From contig NZ_CP042433.1 in NCBI RefSeq assembly GCF_007970805.1, positions 4,898,001-4,962,000 of the forward strand: a stretch of DNA of 64,000 nt, given 5' to 3'. Source of the stretch: Flavisolibacter ginsenosidimutans (GTDB taxonomy: Bacteria; Bacteroidota; Bacteroidia; Chitinophagales; Chitinophagaceae). Made by a program: the position numbers and the translations under genes. Within the stretch, counting starts at the first letter, position 1. Each line of letters starts with the position of its first letter. Under the pieces are notes generated by a model that was not told the origin of the DNA, did not search any database, and saw only the letters and a list, made by a program, of their open reading frames with translations. Below are positions 34,682 through 42,344 of this stretch, in pieces.

Positions 34682-34954
34682 ATGCCAACGATTCATCTTG
34701 TTATAAAAGGAAAAGTGCAAGGCGTTTTTTTTAGGGCTACGGCCAAAGACGTTGCGAAAGCACTGGATTTAAAAGGCTGGGTGAAGAACACGCCGGAAGG
34801 CGACGTTGAAGTTCTTGCCACAGGCGATGAAGACGCCATCAGGCAGTTTATTGAATGGAGCAAACGCGGGCCCGATAAAGCCCTTGTTAGCAGCGTTGCC
34901 GTTACCTCGCTTAACGAAAAGCCCTTTAACGATTTCCGGATTATCCGGGGGTAA
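34682..34954 (+). CDS. acyP: Acylphosphatase
   Basis: 90 residues, the normal size. The signature GKVQGVFFRATAKDVAKAL contains the phosphate-binding Arg. The catalytic Asn lies in GWVKNTPEGDVEV. The protein hydrolyses the carboxyl-phosphate bond of acyl phosphates in the cytosol. It lies alone between small hydrophilic protein genes. Confidence 0.95.
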   Translation: MPTIHLVIKGKVQGVFFRATAKDVAKALDLKGWVKNTPEGDVEVLATGDEDAIRQFIEWSKRGPDKALVSSVAVTSLNEKPFNDFRIIRG

Positions 34955-35126
34955 TCTTTCAATAAATCTGTTCAGCTTGCTTGCACAGTTGCCGCCCCAA
35001 ATTGTTGCGATGTATAGCCAAAAATCCCCGCCAGCTCAACTATTCCGCTTTAACCGGCTGCGGCATCATTTTGTTGCAACCCTCGGTTGAACTGCATATT
35101 TGTTAACTGTTTAAATACCGAGCGTT

Positions 35127-35516
35127 ATGGCAGAAAGAGGTCAACCCGAACAACACAGGGGTTTGGAACAAAGTAACCGCGAATCTTCTTCTTTTGACAA
35201 TCAACGAATGCCGGAAATGTCAAGAACAAGCAGCGACGATGGCGCAGAACGCAGTCAGGACTCTGACCGCAAGCGCACAGCAAACCGAGGCTTTGCTGCA
35301 ATGGATCGTGAAAAACAAAAGCGTATTGCCAGCGAAGGCGGCCGCGCAGCGCACCGCCAAGGTGTGGCGCACGAGTGGAGCCGCGACGAAGCCAGAGAGG
35401 CCGGACGCAAAGGCGGGCAGATGGTTAGTCAGAACCGCGAGCACATGAGTGAAATTGGACGCAAAGGCGGGCAAAGTTCAGGGCAAAGGCGGCAACGCAA
35501 CGGCGCAGAAGAGTAA
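35127..35516 (+). CDS. KGG-repeat (stress-induced) protein
   Basis: 129 residues. The N-terminal half is polar and Arg/Ser-rich. The C-terminal half has three copies of the KGG-type motif: IASEGGRAAHRQGVAHEW, AREAGRKGGQMVSQNREHM and SEIGRKGGQSSGQRR. This repeat occurs in bacterial general-stress and plant/fungal conidiation proteins and is highly hydrophilic. The molecular function is not known. Confidence 0.85.
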   Translation: MAERGQPEQHRGLEQSNRESSSFDNQRMPEMSRTSSDDGAERSQDSDRKRTANRGFAAMDREKQKRIASEGGRAAHRQGVAHEWSRDEAREAGRKGGQMVSQNREHMSEIGRKGGQSSGQRRQRNGAEE

Positions 35517-35526
35517 GTCTCGTTAA

Positions 35527-35632
35527 ACGTGAATCGTCAATCGTGAATGAAAGAAGCGTTTAGGCCACAACTACCCTAACGATAGATTGTGGTTAAGGCT
35601 TTGTCTGTTCGCGATTGACGATTCACGTTTCA
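35527..35632. repeat. Inverted repeat between the KGG gene and a small hydrophilic gene
   Basis: GTGAATCGTCAATCG (35529-35543) pairs with CGATTGACGATTCAC (about 35614-35628) as a 15 bp perfect inverted repeat, enclosing about 70 bp of unrelated sequence. It lies between two convergent genes, so it could act as a bidirectional terminator. Confidence 0.7.
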
Positions 35633-35637
35633 TCTTC

Positions 35638-35856
35638 TTATTCATCAAACTTCTTGTCGGCTTTTTCATCTCCTTTGCTGTCTTTTCTAAAACTATCCGA
35701 AGCCGTCCGGGTGAGGTGTTGATTTGCTTCATCGTTCGGCGCACTGCTTAGGGTGTTCACGCCGGGTTGCCGCGCATCTTCGTCTCTTACATGCGGGTCA
35801 TTTTTGCGGCCTTCACCGGCCGGAACGTTTCGTTTCGGGTCTGTATTTTCTTGCAT
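35638..35856 (-). CDS. Small hydrophilic protein (72 aa)
   Basis: 72 residues from ATG 35856 (MQENTDPKRNVPAGEGRKND); a TTG five codons upstream gives 77. It is very polar, with charged pairs and a C-terminal SFRKDSKGDEKADKKFDE. It is predicted disordered and resembles the two other small proteins of this neighbourhood. No family is recognised. Confidence 0.6.
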   Translation of the reverse strand: MQENTDPKRNVPAGEGRKNDPHVRDEDARQPGVNTLSSAPNDEANQHLTRTASDSFRKDSKGDEKADKKFDE

Positions 35857-36005
35857 GGCTGTTTTTGACAAATGGGAAAAAACTTATGCCAAGAAATCCA
35901 AAAACTTTTTGCGGAAGCGTTTTTAAATATGCAGAATAACCATTTCTTTGCAGCCGTTAAAAGCAACGCCTTTTTGTACCGAAAAGCAAAAAACCAATTC
36001 ATCCT

Positions 36006-37058
36006 ATGCGTGTACGACAATTGTGGTTTCCGGCCCTTACTGCGAGTGTATTTTTCCTGACCAGTTGTGGTTCCGGCTCCGCTAATTCTGCGGTTAAAGA
36101 AGATTCAACAAAAAACGCAAAGAGCAATCAAGTTCAATCGGCAGCGGTCGGCAACGATCGTAAGCCGCTGGACACAGCCGAATACCAACGGCTGATGACC
36201 TATTTGGCCAACGGCGATTCGTCGGGACGCTGGCCGGTAAAATCAGCGCCGCTGCCTTTGGCTGGCGCTATTCTTCCTTTTCACCGCATCGTGGCTTACT
36301 ACGGCAACCTGCAATCGAAAAAAATGGGAGCATTGGGCAAATGGTCGAAGGATACGATGATTCGTAACCTTTTGAGTGAAGTAAAAAAATGGAGCGACGC
36401 TGATTCGACCATCAAATCCATTCCCGCCCTGCATTACATTGCTGTAACGGCGCAGGGCGCACCCGGAAAAGATAACAAATGGCGGATGCGCCTGTCGCAA
36501 AGATGGATTGACACGACCATCGCCTGGGCCAAAGAAATCAATGCGCTTGTGTTCATTGACGTGCAAATTGGCCTCAGCGATTTGAAATCGGAAATTCCCT
36601 TGTTTGAAAAATACCTTTCCATGCCCAACGTTCATTTGGGGATTGACCCCGAATTTGCCATGAACGGAAAAGGAGGCAAAAGGCCCGGCACCGTCATCGG
36701 TACGCTGGATGCATCGGAGATTAATTGGGTGGGCGATTACCTTACAGACCTTGTAAAAAAGAACAACCTGCCGCCAAAGATTTTCATGATTCACCGCTTT
36801 ACACAAGGAATGGTCACCAATGCGAAAGACATTAAGCTGCACCCCGAGTTGCAAGTGGTGATGGACATGGACGGTTGGGGACCTCCCGATTTGAAAAAAG
36901 GCAGCTACCGCTATTGGATAAATGAGCAACCGGTGCAGTTCACGGGCTTCAAATTATTTTATGTAAACGATACGGAGAAGAGCGGACAAAAAGAAATGAT
37001 GAGCCGCGAACAGGTGCTAAGCCTGAAGCCCAAGCCTATCTATATTCAATACCAATGA
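36006..37058 (+). CDS. Conserved hypothetical lipoprotein (350 aa)
   Basis: The lipobox TSCG gives Cys near residue 21, followed by a polar linker (22-55). The mature domain has alternating strand-helix blocks: GAILPFHRIVAYYGNLQSKKMGALGKW, IPALHYIAVTAQG, ALVFIDVQIGLSDLK, NVHLGIDPEFAM, DASEINWVGDYLTDLVKKNNLPPKIFMIHRF and LQVVMDMDGWG. This looks like a TIM-barrel enzyme, with acidic residues at strand ends (ID-PEF, MDMDG). I cannot name the family. A terminator lies 26 bp beyond the stop. Confidence 0.82.
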   Translation: MRVRQLWFPALTASVFFLTSCGSGSANSAVKEDSTKNAKSNQVQSAAVGNDRKPLDTAEYQRLMTYLANGDSSGRWPVKSAPLPLAGAILPFHRIVAYYGNLQSKKMGALGKWSKDTMIRNLLSEVKKWSDADSTIKSIPALHYIAVTAQGAPGKDNKWRMRLSQRWIDTTIAWAKEINALVFIDVQIGLSDLKSEIPLFEKYLSMPNVHLGIDPEFAMNGKGGKRPGTVIGTLDASEINWVGDYLTDLVKKNNLPPKIFMIHRFTQGMVTNAKDIKLHPELQVVMDMDGWGPPDLKKGSYRYWINEQPVQFTGFKLFYVNDTEKSGQKEMMSREQVLSLKPKPIYIQYQ

Positions 37059-37084
37059 GTAAGTATTTTTATAAAAACTTTTAA

Positions 37085-37112
37085 ATGTTGGCCTTGTGCC
37101 AACATTTTTTTA
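37085..37112 (+). terminator. Intrinsic terminator after the 350-aa lipoprotein gene
   Basis: ATGTTGGC (37085-37092) pairs with GCCAACAT (37098-37105) around a 5-nt loop, followed by seven Ts. Confidence 0.8.
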
Positions 37113-37115
37113 TGG

Positions 37116-37181
37116 GCCAGAAGCCAGAATATCCATTTGGCTTTTGTTGCGTCGCACTCTTGTACGCCTTGTTCGCTATGC
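37116..37181 (+). repeat. Copy 5 of the dispersed repeat
   Basis: GCCAGAATATCCATTTGGCT, then GTTGCGTCGCACTCTTGTAC, then GCCTTGTTCGCTATGCGGC. It is the most complete copy of the second subtype, in the convergent space between the lipoprotein terminator and the GNAT gene. Confidence 0.8.
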
Positions 37182-37230
37182 GGCAGTAATTCAAAAAAGT
37201 CGCAAGAGTTCGGCCACACAGGCATACAAC

Positions 37231-37512
37231 TCAGATCAGCACGTCTTTAAAATCAGCCCGCTTGTCAAACACCGCTTTTGCAAACGGACAAACCGGCGAA
37301 ACTTTCAGTCCGTGCAGCCGTGCGTAGTCCACCACTTTGTGCACCAGTTCGTAGCCGATGTTGTGGCCTTGGAGATCCTTGTCCACTTCGGTGTGTTCGA
37401 TGATAATGCTGTTTTCATTGCCTTTTGCGTAAACAATTTCGGCCACAATATCACCGTCGTCTTCTACAAAAAATGTCCCGTGGTTCTGACCTTCTTTATG
37501 CTGAATGTGCAT
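37231..37512 (-). CDS. GNAT-fold acetyltransferase (YjdJ-like)
   Basis: 93 residues from ATG 37512; the frame extends 21 residues upstream into the trp promoter region. The short GNAT fold is seen in FFVEDDGDIVAEIVYAKGN, IIIEHTEVDKDLQGHNIGYELVHKVVDYARLHGLKVSPVCPFAKAVF. The Q-G-x-x-I-G and P-V-C-P-F-A motifs place it in the small YjdJ-type group, predicted to use acetyl-CoA. It is divergent from trpL/trpE. The substrate is unknown. Confidence 0.85.
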   Translation of the reverse strand: MHIQHKEGQNHGTFFVEDDGDIVAEIVYAKGNENSIIIEHTEVDKDLQGHNIGYELVHKVVDYARLHGLKVSPVCPFAKAVFDKRADFKDVLI

Positions 37513-37540
37513 GGAATTTTTTTTAAAGCTAAAAAAATAT

Positions 37541-37572
37541 TTTGCCCGTATAACGGATGCGCCGCATATTTG
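37541..37572 (+). promoter_or_regulatory. Candidate promoter of the trp operon
   Basis: TTTG (37541-37544) and CATATTTG (37565-37572) are 20 bp apart and resemble the Bacteroidota -33/-7 pair with one mismatch at -7. Transcription would begin near 37578, a few bases before the leader peptide ATG, so the leader could be nearly leaderless. No operator was recognised. Confidence 0.4.
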
Positions 37573-37579
37573 CACCGAA

Positions 37580-37639
37580 ATGAAAATTCAAAACAATCAA
37601 ACGTGGTGGTGGCATACAAACTCTTTCGGGGTTCTGTAG
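37580..37639 (+). CDS. trpL: trp operon leader peptide, three consecutive Trp codons
   Basis: The 19-residue frame MKIQNNQTWWWHTNSFGVL ends in TAG at 37637-37639. The three TGG codons in a row (37604-37612) are far from random. The frame lies directly upstream of trpE and is followed by mutually exclusive hairpins ending in an intrinsic terminator. When charged tRNA-Trp is scarce, the ribosome would stall on these codons, leaving 37627-37636 free to form the antiterminator. It is too short for routine gene calling. Confidence 0.9.
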   Translation: MKIQNNQTWWWHTNSFGVL

Positions 37640-37699
37640 CACCGTTGCTATTGTTTGTTTAAACATATTCAGAACCCCGCACAAGCGGGGTTTTTTTTT
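37627..37699 (+). promoter_or_regulatory. trp attenuator: antiterminator and intrinsic terminator
   Basis: Antiterminator: CGGGGTTCTG (37627-37636) pairs perfectly with CAGAACCCCG (37670-37679). Terminator: AACCCCGC (37673-37680) pairs with GCGGGGTT (37685-37692), loop ACAA, followed by a run of Ts to 37699. The two share 37673-37679 and cannot coexist. A ribosome reaching the leader stop codon covers the antiterminator's 5' arm and lets the terminator form. A ribosome stalled at the Trp codons does not. Confidence 0.9.
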
Positions 37700-37702
37700 G
37701 CC

Positions 37703-39118
37703 ATGAAAAAAATTCAGATAGAAACAACGGTTAAGAAGATGTTGGCGGACGTGTACACGCCGGTGGGCATTTACCTGCGCCTGCGCGACCGCTTCCGGGA
37801 TACAATCCTTTTGGAAAGCACCGACCACCACGCCGCCGAGAACAGTTATTCGTTTATCTGCATCAATGCTATTGGGGGCATTGAGATAAAAGGTGAAACC
37901 GTTGAAACTAAATTGCCGAACGAAAATGCGGAACGAAGAACATTAAGTAATCACGGCGATTTGAAGAACATCCTTTGGAACTACATGCAAGGATTTGAAA
38001 CAAGCAGTGAAGATGAAAATGCAGCACGGTTTGCGCAGGGCTTGTTCGGTTACTTCACCTTTGATGCCGTTCAGTATTTTGAAACCATTCGCTTCAAAAA
38101 AAGCAACGACAAGAGCAACGAAATTCCCATCGCACGATATCGCCTGTATCAATACGTTATCGCCATCAATCATTACCGCGATGAACTGCTTTTGCTGGAA
38201 AATAAAATAGACGGTCTGGAAAGCGAATTGCCCCTGATTGAAAGCCTTATCAACAGCAAAGACGTTCCGGTGTTTCCCTTTCAAACAGTGGAGGAAGAAG
38301 GTACCAACATGAGCGACGAAGACTACCGGCAAATGGTGGGAAAAGGAATTAAAAGCTGCTTCCGCGGTGATGTGTTTCAAATTGTGTTGAGCCGCCGCTT
38401 TCAGCAAAAGTTCACTGGCGATGAGTTCAACGTTTACCGTGCCTTGCGCAACGTAAATCCTTCGCCTTATTTGTTCTTTTTCGATTACGGTGATTACAAG
38501 CTGATGGGCTCTTCGCCCGAAGCGCAACTGATCATCAAAGACGGCAAAGCCGTGATGCACCCCATTGCCGGAACCTTTAAACGCACGGGGCACGATGAAA
38601 CCGATCAACAGCGTGCCGGCGAATTGTTGGAAGACCCGAAAGAAAACGCCGAACACGTAATGCTCGTTGATCTTGCCCGCAACGATTTAAGCACGGTTTG
38701 TTTTAATGTAGCCGTAACGCACTACCGCGAAGTGAAATACTATTCGCACGTCATTCATTTGGTAAGCGAAGTAACGGGCGAAGTAAAAGAAGGTGCAAAT
38801 CCGTTTGAAGTTTTGTTCAAAACCTTTCCGGCCGGAACGTTAAGTGGCGCACCCAAATACAAAGCCATGCAGTTGATAGACGACTTCGAGCCGACGCTGC
38901 GCAGCTTTTACGGCGGCGCCATTGGCTTTGTTGGTTTCAACGGTTCGTGCAACCACGCCATCATGATCCGCACCTTGTTGAGCAAAGCCAATACATTGTT
39001 TTTGCAAGCCGGTGCAGGTGTGGTGGCAGCCAGTAATCCCGAAAGTGAATTGCAGGAAGTGGCCAACAAGCTTGGTGCGTTGAAGAAAGCGATTGAACGG
39101 GCACAGGTAATAGGTTAA
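37703..39118 (+). CDS. trpE: Anthranilate synthase component I
   Basis: 471 residues from ATG 37703, four bases after the terminator T-tract; the frame runs 16 codons further upstream through the attenuator but that is not coding. The regulatory LLES motif (TILLESTDHHA), characteristic of tryptophan-feedback-inhibited TrpE, lies near residue 40. The chorismate-binding core has DYKLMGSSPEAQLI, MHPIAGTFKRTG, HVMLVDLARNDL and FPAGTLSGAPKYKAMQLID. It converts chorismate and ammonia (from TrpG) to anthranilate. First structural gene of the trp operon. Confidence 0.97.
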   Translation: MKKIQIETTVKKMLADVYTPVGIYLRLRDRFRDTILLESTDHHAAENSYSFICINAIGGIEIKGETVETKLPNENAERRTLSNHGDLKNILWNYMQGFETSSEDENAARFAQGLFGYFTFDAVQYFETIRFKKSNDKSNEIPIARYRLYQYVIAINHYRDELLLLENKIDGLESELPLIESLINSKDVPVFPFQTVEEEGTNMSDEDYRQMVGKGIKSCFRGDVFQIVLSRRFQQKFTGDEFNVYRALRNVNPSPYLFFFDYGDYKLMGSSPEAQLIIKDGKAVMHPIAGTFKRTGHDETDQQRAGELLEDPKENAEHVMLVDLARNDLSTVCFNVAVTHYREVKYYSHVIHLVSEVTGEVKEGANPFEVLFKTFPAGTLSGAPKYKAMQLIDDFEPTLRSFYGGAIGFVGFNGSCNHAIMIRTLLSKANTLFLQAGAGVVAASNPESELQEVANKLGALKKAIERAQVIG

Positions 39119-39194
39119 TGCGTTAACAAGTTAATAAGTGGCGTGTCGCGTAAGGTGAAAGACGTATTAGCTTATTGACAGAAAATATGAAGTA

Positions 39195-39767
39195 ATGAAA
39201 CTATTGGTTTTTGATAATTACGATTCGTTTACTTACAACCTTGTTCATTTGGTGAAGAAGGTTTCAAACGAAATTGACGTTGAGGTTTTTCGCAACGACG
39301 AGCTTCCGTTGGAAAACGTAAAGGCTTACGATAAAATTATTTTGTCTCCAGGACCGGGCATACCATCGGAAGCGGGGTTGTTATTGCCATTAATTAAAGA
39401 ATATGCTGCAACGAAACCAATTCTCGGTGTTTGTCTCGGCCACCAGGCCATCGGTGAAGCGTTTGGCGGAACGTTAGTTAATCTCTCAACGGTTTATCAC
39501 GGCATCAGCACAACGTGCAAAGTAGAGGACAGAGATGCGCCTTTGTTTAAAGATTTGCCCGAAGAAATTCAGATTGGCCGCTACCACAGTTGGGTAATCA
39601 GTGATGAAAATTTTCCGGAGGAATTGGAAGTGACGGCAAAGGATGAAAACGGCTACATCATGGCTTTGCAACACAAAACTTACGATGTGCAGGGCGTGCA
39701 GTTTCATCCGGAAAGCGTGTTGACGCCGGACGGAGAAACCATCATGCGCAACTGGTTGAAAAGCTAA
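39195..39767 (+). CDS. trpG: Anthranilate synthase component II (glutamine amidotransferase)
   Basis: 190 residues. A class I glutamine amidotransferase with PGPGIPSEAGLL (oxyanion region), nucleophile Cys in GVCLGHQAIGEAFGG and His/Glu in VQFHPESVLTPDG. The motif HSWVI is typical of the anthranilate/aminodeoxychorismate type. It supplies ammonia to TrpE, and the operon position decides for trpG over pabA, although dual use is possible. The 76 bp gap after trpE holds a weak AT-rich inverted repeat (GTTAATAAG with CTTATTGAC). Confidence 0.95.
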   Translation: MKLLVFDNYDSFTYNLVHLVKKVSNEIDVEVFRNDELPLENVKAYDKIILSPGPGIPSEAGLLLPLIKEYAATKPILGVCLGHQAIGEAFGGTLVNLSTVYHGISTTCKVEDRDAPLFKDLPEEIQIGRYHSWVISDENFPEELEVTAKDENGYIMALQHKTYDVQGVQFHPESVLTPDGETIMRNWLKS

Positions 39768-39791
39768 TTTGACAATTCGATAATTAGACAA

Positions 39792-40784
39792 ATGAAAAAA
39801 ATATTACAACAACTGTTCGAGCACAAAACTCTTTCCCGCCAACAGGCAAAAGAGATCATGCTCAACATCGCCAAAGGCACATACAACGATGTAGAGCTAA
39901 CGGCTTTCGTCACTGTTTATCTCATGCGCAGCATCACCATTGACGAACTGCAAGGCTTTCGCGATGGTTTGCTGGAACTGGCAGTGCCGGTTGATTTGAA
40001 CGGTTACGAAGTGATGGACATTGTGGGTACGGGTGGAGACGGAAAAAACACCTTCAATATTTCAACGCTTTCCTGTTTTATTGTTGCGGGCGCCGGAAAG
40101 AAAGTAGCCAAGCACGGAAACTACGGCGCTACGTCTGTAAGCGGTGCGTCGAACGTAATGGAAACGCTGGGCTATAAATTCAAAAATGAAAACGGAAAAC
40201 TAAAAGCGGAGCTTGAAGAAACAGGTTTTACATTTCTTCACGCACCGTTGTTTCACCCGGCTTTGAAAGCAGTAGCAGGCATCCGCAAAAACATCGGCTT
40301 CCGTACGTTCTTCAACATGCTCGGGCCGATGGTAAACCCGGCAAAACCTTCGTTTCAATTGGTGGGTGTTTACAATTTAGAAATGGCCCGTATTTACAAT
40401 TATCTTTTGCAGCAGGAAGGCAAACCGTTTACCATCATTCACAGCCTTGATGGCTATGATGAAATTTCATTGACGAACGATACAAAGGTCATTACGCAGG
40501 AAGGGGAGAAGGTGTTATCGGCAGAGCAGATTGGCAAGCGTGTGGTGTCGCCTGTTGATATTTACGGCGGCACAACCGTTGACGAAGCCGCAAAAATTTT
40601 TCTAAAGATTTTGAAAGGCGAAGGAACATGGGCGCAGAATGCCGTAGTGCTTGCGAATGCAGCAATGGCTCTACAATGCACAGGCGATTTCAAAAATTAC
40701 AACGCGGCCTATGATGCGGCTGTTGACAGCCTGGAAAGCGGAAAGGCATTTGCTTCATTTCAAAAATTAATTTCTCTTCAGTAA
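39792..40784 (+). CDS. trpD: Anthranilate phosphoribosyltransferase
   Basis: 330 residues. The PRPP-binding DIVGTGGDGKNTFNISTLS motif, KHGNYGATSVSGASNVMETLG, and HPALKAVAGIRKNIGFRTFFNMLGPMVNPAKP (anthranilate site) are intact. It transfers the phosphoribosyl group of PRPP to anthranilate. Its TAA shares the A with the trpC ATG (TAATG), so the two are translationally coupled. Confidence 0.97.
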   Translation: MKKILQQLFEHKTLSRQQAKEIMLNIAKGTYNDVELTAFVTVYLMRSITIDELQGFRDGLLELAVPVDLNGYEVMDIVGTGGDGKNTFNISTLSCFIVAGAGKKVAKHGNYGATSVSGASNVMETLGYKFKNENGKLKAELEETGFTFLHAPLFHPALKAVAGIRKNIGFRTFFNMLGPMVNPAKPSFQLVGVYNLEMARIYNYLLQQEGKPFTIIHSLDGYDEISLTNDTKVITQEGEKVLSAEQIGKRVVSPVDIYGGTTVDEAAKIFLKILKGEGTWAQNAVVLANAAMALQCTGDFKNYNAAYDAAVDSLESGKAFASFQKLISLQ

Positions 40785-41560
40785 TGAACATCCTTGAAAA
40801 AATAATTGCGCACAAAAAAACAGAGGTTACCAAACGAAAGGTTGAAAAGCCCGTTGCCGATTTGGAGAAAGAACGTTTCTTCAAAAGAGAAACATTATCG
40901 CTGCGCAAATTCATTTTAGATGAAAAAAAAACCGGCATCATTGCCGAATACAAACGCCAGTCGCCGTCGAAAGGAATTATTAACGACCGCGACAGCGTTG
41001 AAATTGTGACAAAAGCTTATTTCTCTTACGGGGCTTCGGGCATCTCTGTTCTTACGGATCATGAATTTTTTGGCGGTTCGCTGGATGATTTAATTGCGGC
41101 ACGCGACAACGGCGTTCCGCTTCTGCGCAAAGACTTTACAATTGATGAATACCAGATCATCGAAGCCAAAGCTTACGGCGCCGATGCGGTTTTGTTGATT
41201 GCCGCTTGCCTTTCGCCACAAGAAGTAAAATCATTGGCAGCAGTCGCAAGAAATTTAGGCCTTGAAGTGTTGCTGGAACTGCACGATGAATCTGAACTGG
41301 AACACGTTTGCGACGACGTAAGTTTGGTCGGTGTGAACAACCGCAACCTCAAAAATTTTGAAGTAGACCTGGAACATTCCGTTCGGCTGGCGCAGCAGAT
41401 TGATGACAAATTTATCAAAGTGGCCGAGAGCGGCATCAACGATGTGAAGAACATTCAGTACTTAAAACAGGCCGGCTTTAAAGGCTTTTTGATCGGCGAG
41501 TATTTTATGAAACAAACAAGCCCGATGGAAGCCTTCAAAGAATTTACTTACCAGTTGTAA
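40784..41560 (+). CDS. trpC: Indole-3-glycerol phosphate synthase
   Basis: 258 residues of TIM-barrel sequence. The family signature IIAEYKRQSPSKGIIN (catalytic Lys), SVLTDHEFFGGSLDDL, LLRKDFTIDEYQI (catalytic Lys region), LLELHDESELEHV, VGVNNRNLKNFEV and ESGIND are in order. It closes the indole ring from CdRP with loss of CO2. It is a separate protein rather than a TrpCF fusion. Confidence 0.97.
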   Translation: MNILEKIIAHKKTEVTKRKVEKPVADLEKERFFKRETLSLRKFILDEKKTGIIAEYKRQSPSKGIINDRDSVEIVTKAYFSYGASGISVLTDHEFFGGSLDDLIAARDNGVPLLRKDFTIDEYQIIEAKAYGADAVLLIAACLSPQEVKSLAAVARNLGLEVLLELHDESELEHVCDDVSLVGVNNRNLKNFEVDLEHSVRLAQQIDDKFIKVAESGINDVKNIQYLKQAGFKGFLIGEYFMKQTSPMEAFKEFTYQL

Positions 41561-41565
41561 CAACG

Positions 41566-41676
41566 ATGCCGGTTGAGCAAACGATACTATCTTTAAACGC
41601 TTCCGGTTTTCAGCCTGAGCGCATATCCACGATTGCTTTTGCTTCATTGTTTAATCGCTTAAAAGCAATCCGATGA
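41566..41676 (+). CDS. Possible 36-codon ORF coupled to trpF
   Basis: The ATG at 41566 opens a frame of 36 residues (MPVEQTILSLNASGFQPERI, then a short basic C-terminus) whose TGA overlaps the trpF ATG as ATGA. The spacer between trpC and trpF is otherwise the longest uninterrupted coding-like gap of the operon's first half. It may be a chance frame that merely carries ribosomes to trpF. A TATCTTTA (about 41588) also resembles a -7 box without partner. Confidence 0.25.
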   Translation: MPVEQTILSLNASGFQPERISTIAFASLFNRLKAIR

Positions 41677-42344
41677 AAGTAAAAGTTTGCGGCATCACTC
41701 AAATGGATCAACTGACCCAATTGCCCGAATTGGGCGTAAACTATGCGGGTTTCATTTTTTACGCACCCAGTCCCCGTTTTGTTGGGCGTTTCAGTCTTTC
41801 CGGCCCGGTTGTTAAAAAGGCCAAATTGCCTTTGTACAAAGTAGGCGTTTTTGTAGACGCAACCTATGAACAAGTAATGCGCCGTATTGAGGAATTCGGT
41901 TTGGATATGGTGCAATTGCACGGACACGAAACGCCTTACGAGTGCCAGAAGATTGCGGCGCATATTGACGTGATAAAAGCCTTTCGGTTTTCGGAAAATG
42001 ACCACGTACAATGGACCATCAAAGATTTTTACGCCGATACCGACGCTTTTCTTTTTGATACCGGCGTGCCGGCAACAAAAAAGGAACGGGAGGATAAAAC
42101 ACTTTACGGCGGAACGGGACGCAAGTTCAATTGGAACCGTTTGAAAGGACTGGAAATTCGAAAGCCGTTTTTTTTGAGCGGCGGCATTGAACCAACCGAT
42201 GTGCCAACGGTAAAGGAATTTATGAAAGACAGCGTAGCGAATGATATGATGGCCGTGGACATCAACAGCCGTTTTGAAACGTCGCCCGGTGTAAAGGACT
42301 TGGCAAAAGTGGCGACCTTTATTAAGGAATTAAAAGGTGCTTGA
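41673..42344 (+). CDS. trpF: Phosphoribosylanthranilate isomerase
   Basis: 223 residues: KVKVCGITQMDQLTQLPELGVNYAGFIFYAPSPRFVG (catalytic Cys in VCGIT), VGVFVDATYEQV, VQLHGHETPYEC, FLFDTGVPATKKE, YGGTGRKFNW (catalytic Asp region) and FFLSGGIEPTDV. It converts phosphoribosylanthranilate to CdRP by an Amadori rearrangement. The stop TGA overlaps the ATG of the cupin gene. Confidence 0.96.
   Translation: MKVKVCGITQMDQLTQLPELGVNYAGFIFYAPSPRFVGRFSLSGPVVKKAKLPLYKVGVFVDATYEQVMRRIEEFGLDMVQLHGHETPYECQKIAAHIDVIKAFRFSENDHVQWTIKDFYADTDAFLFDTGVPATKKEREDKTLYGGTGRKFNWNRLKGLEIRKPFFLSGGIEPTDVPTVKEFMKDSVANDMMAVDINSRFETSPGVKDLAKVATFIKELKGA

Noticed and set aside
36243..36929. 228-codon open frame antisense to the 350-residue lipoprotein gene
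   Set aside because: No motif is seen and the plus-strand gene has a proper lipoprotein signal and terminator.
37943..38656. 237-codon open frame antisense to trpE
   Set aside because: trpE is certain from its motifs; the antisense frame is a by-product of codon use.
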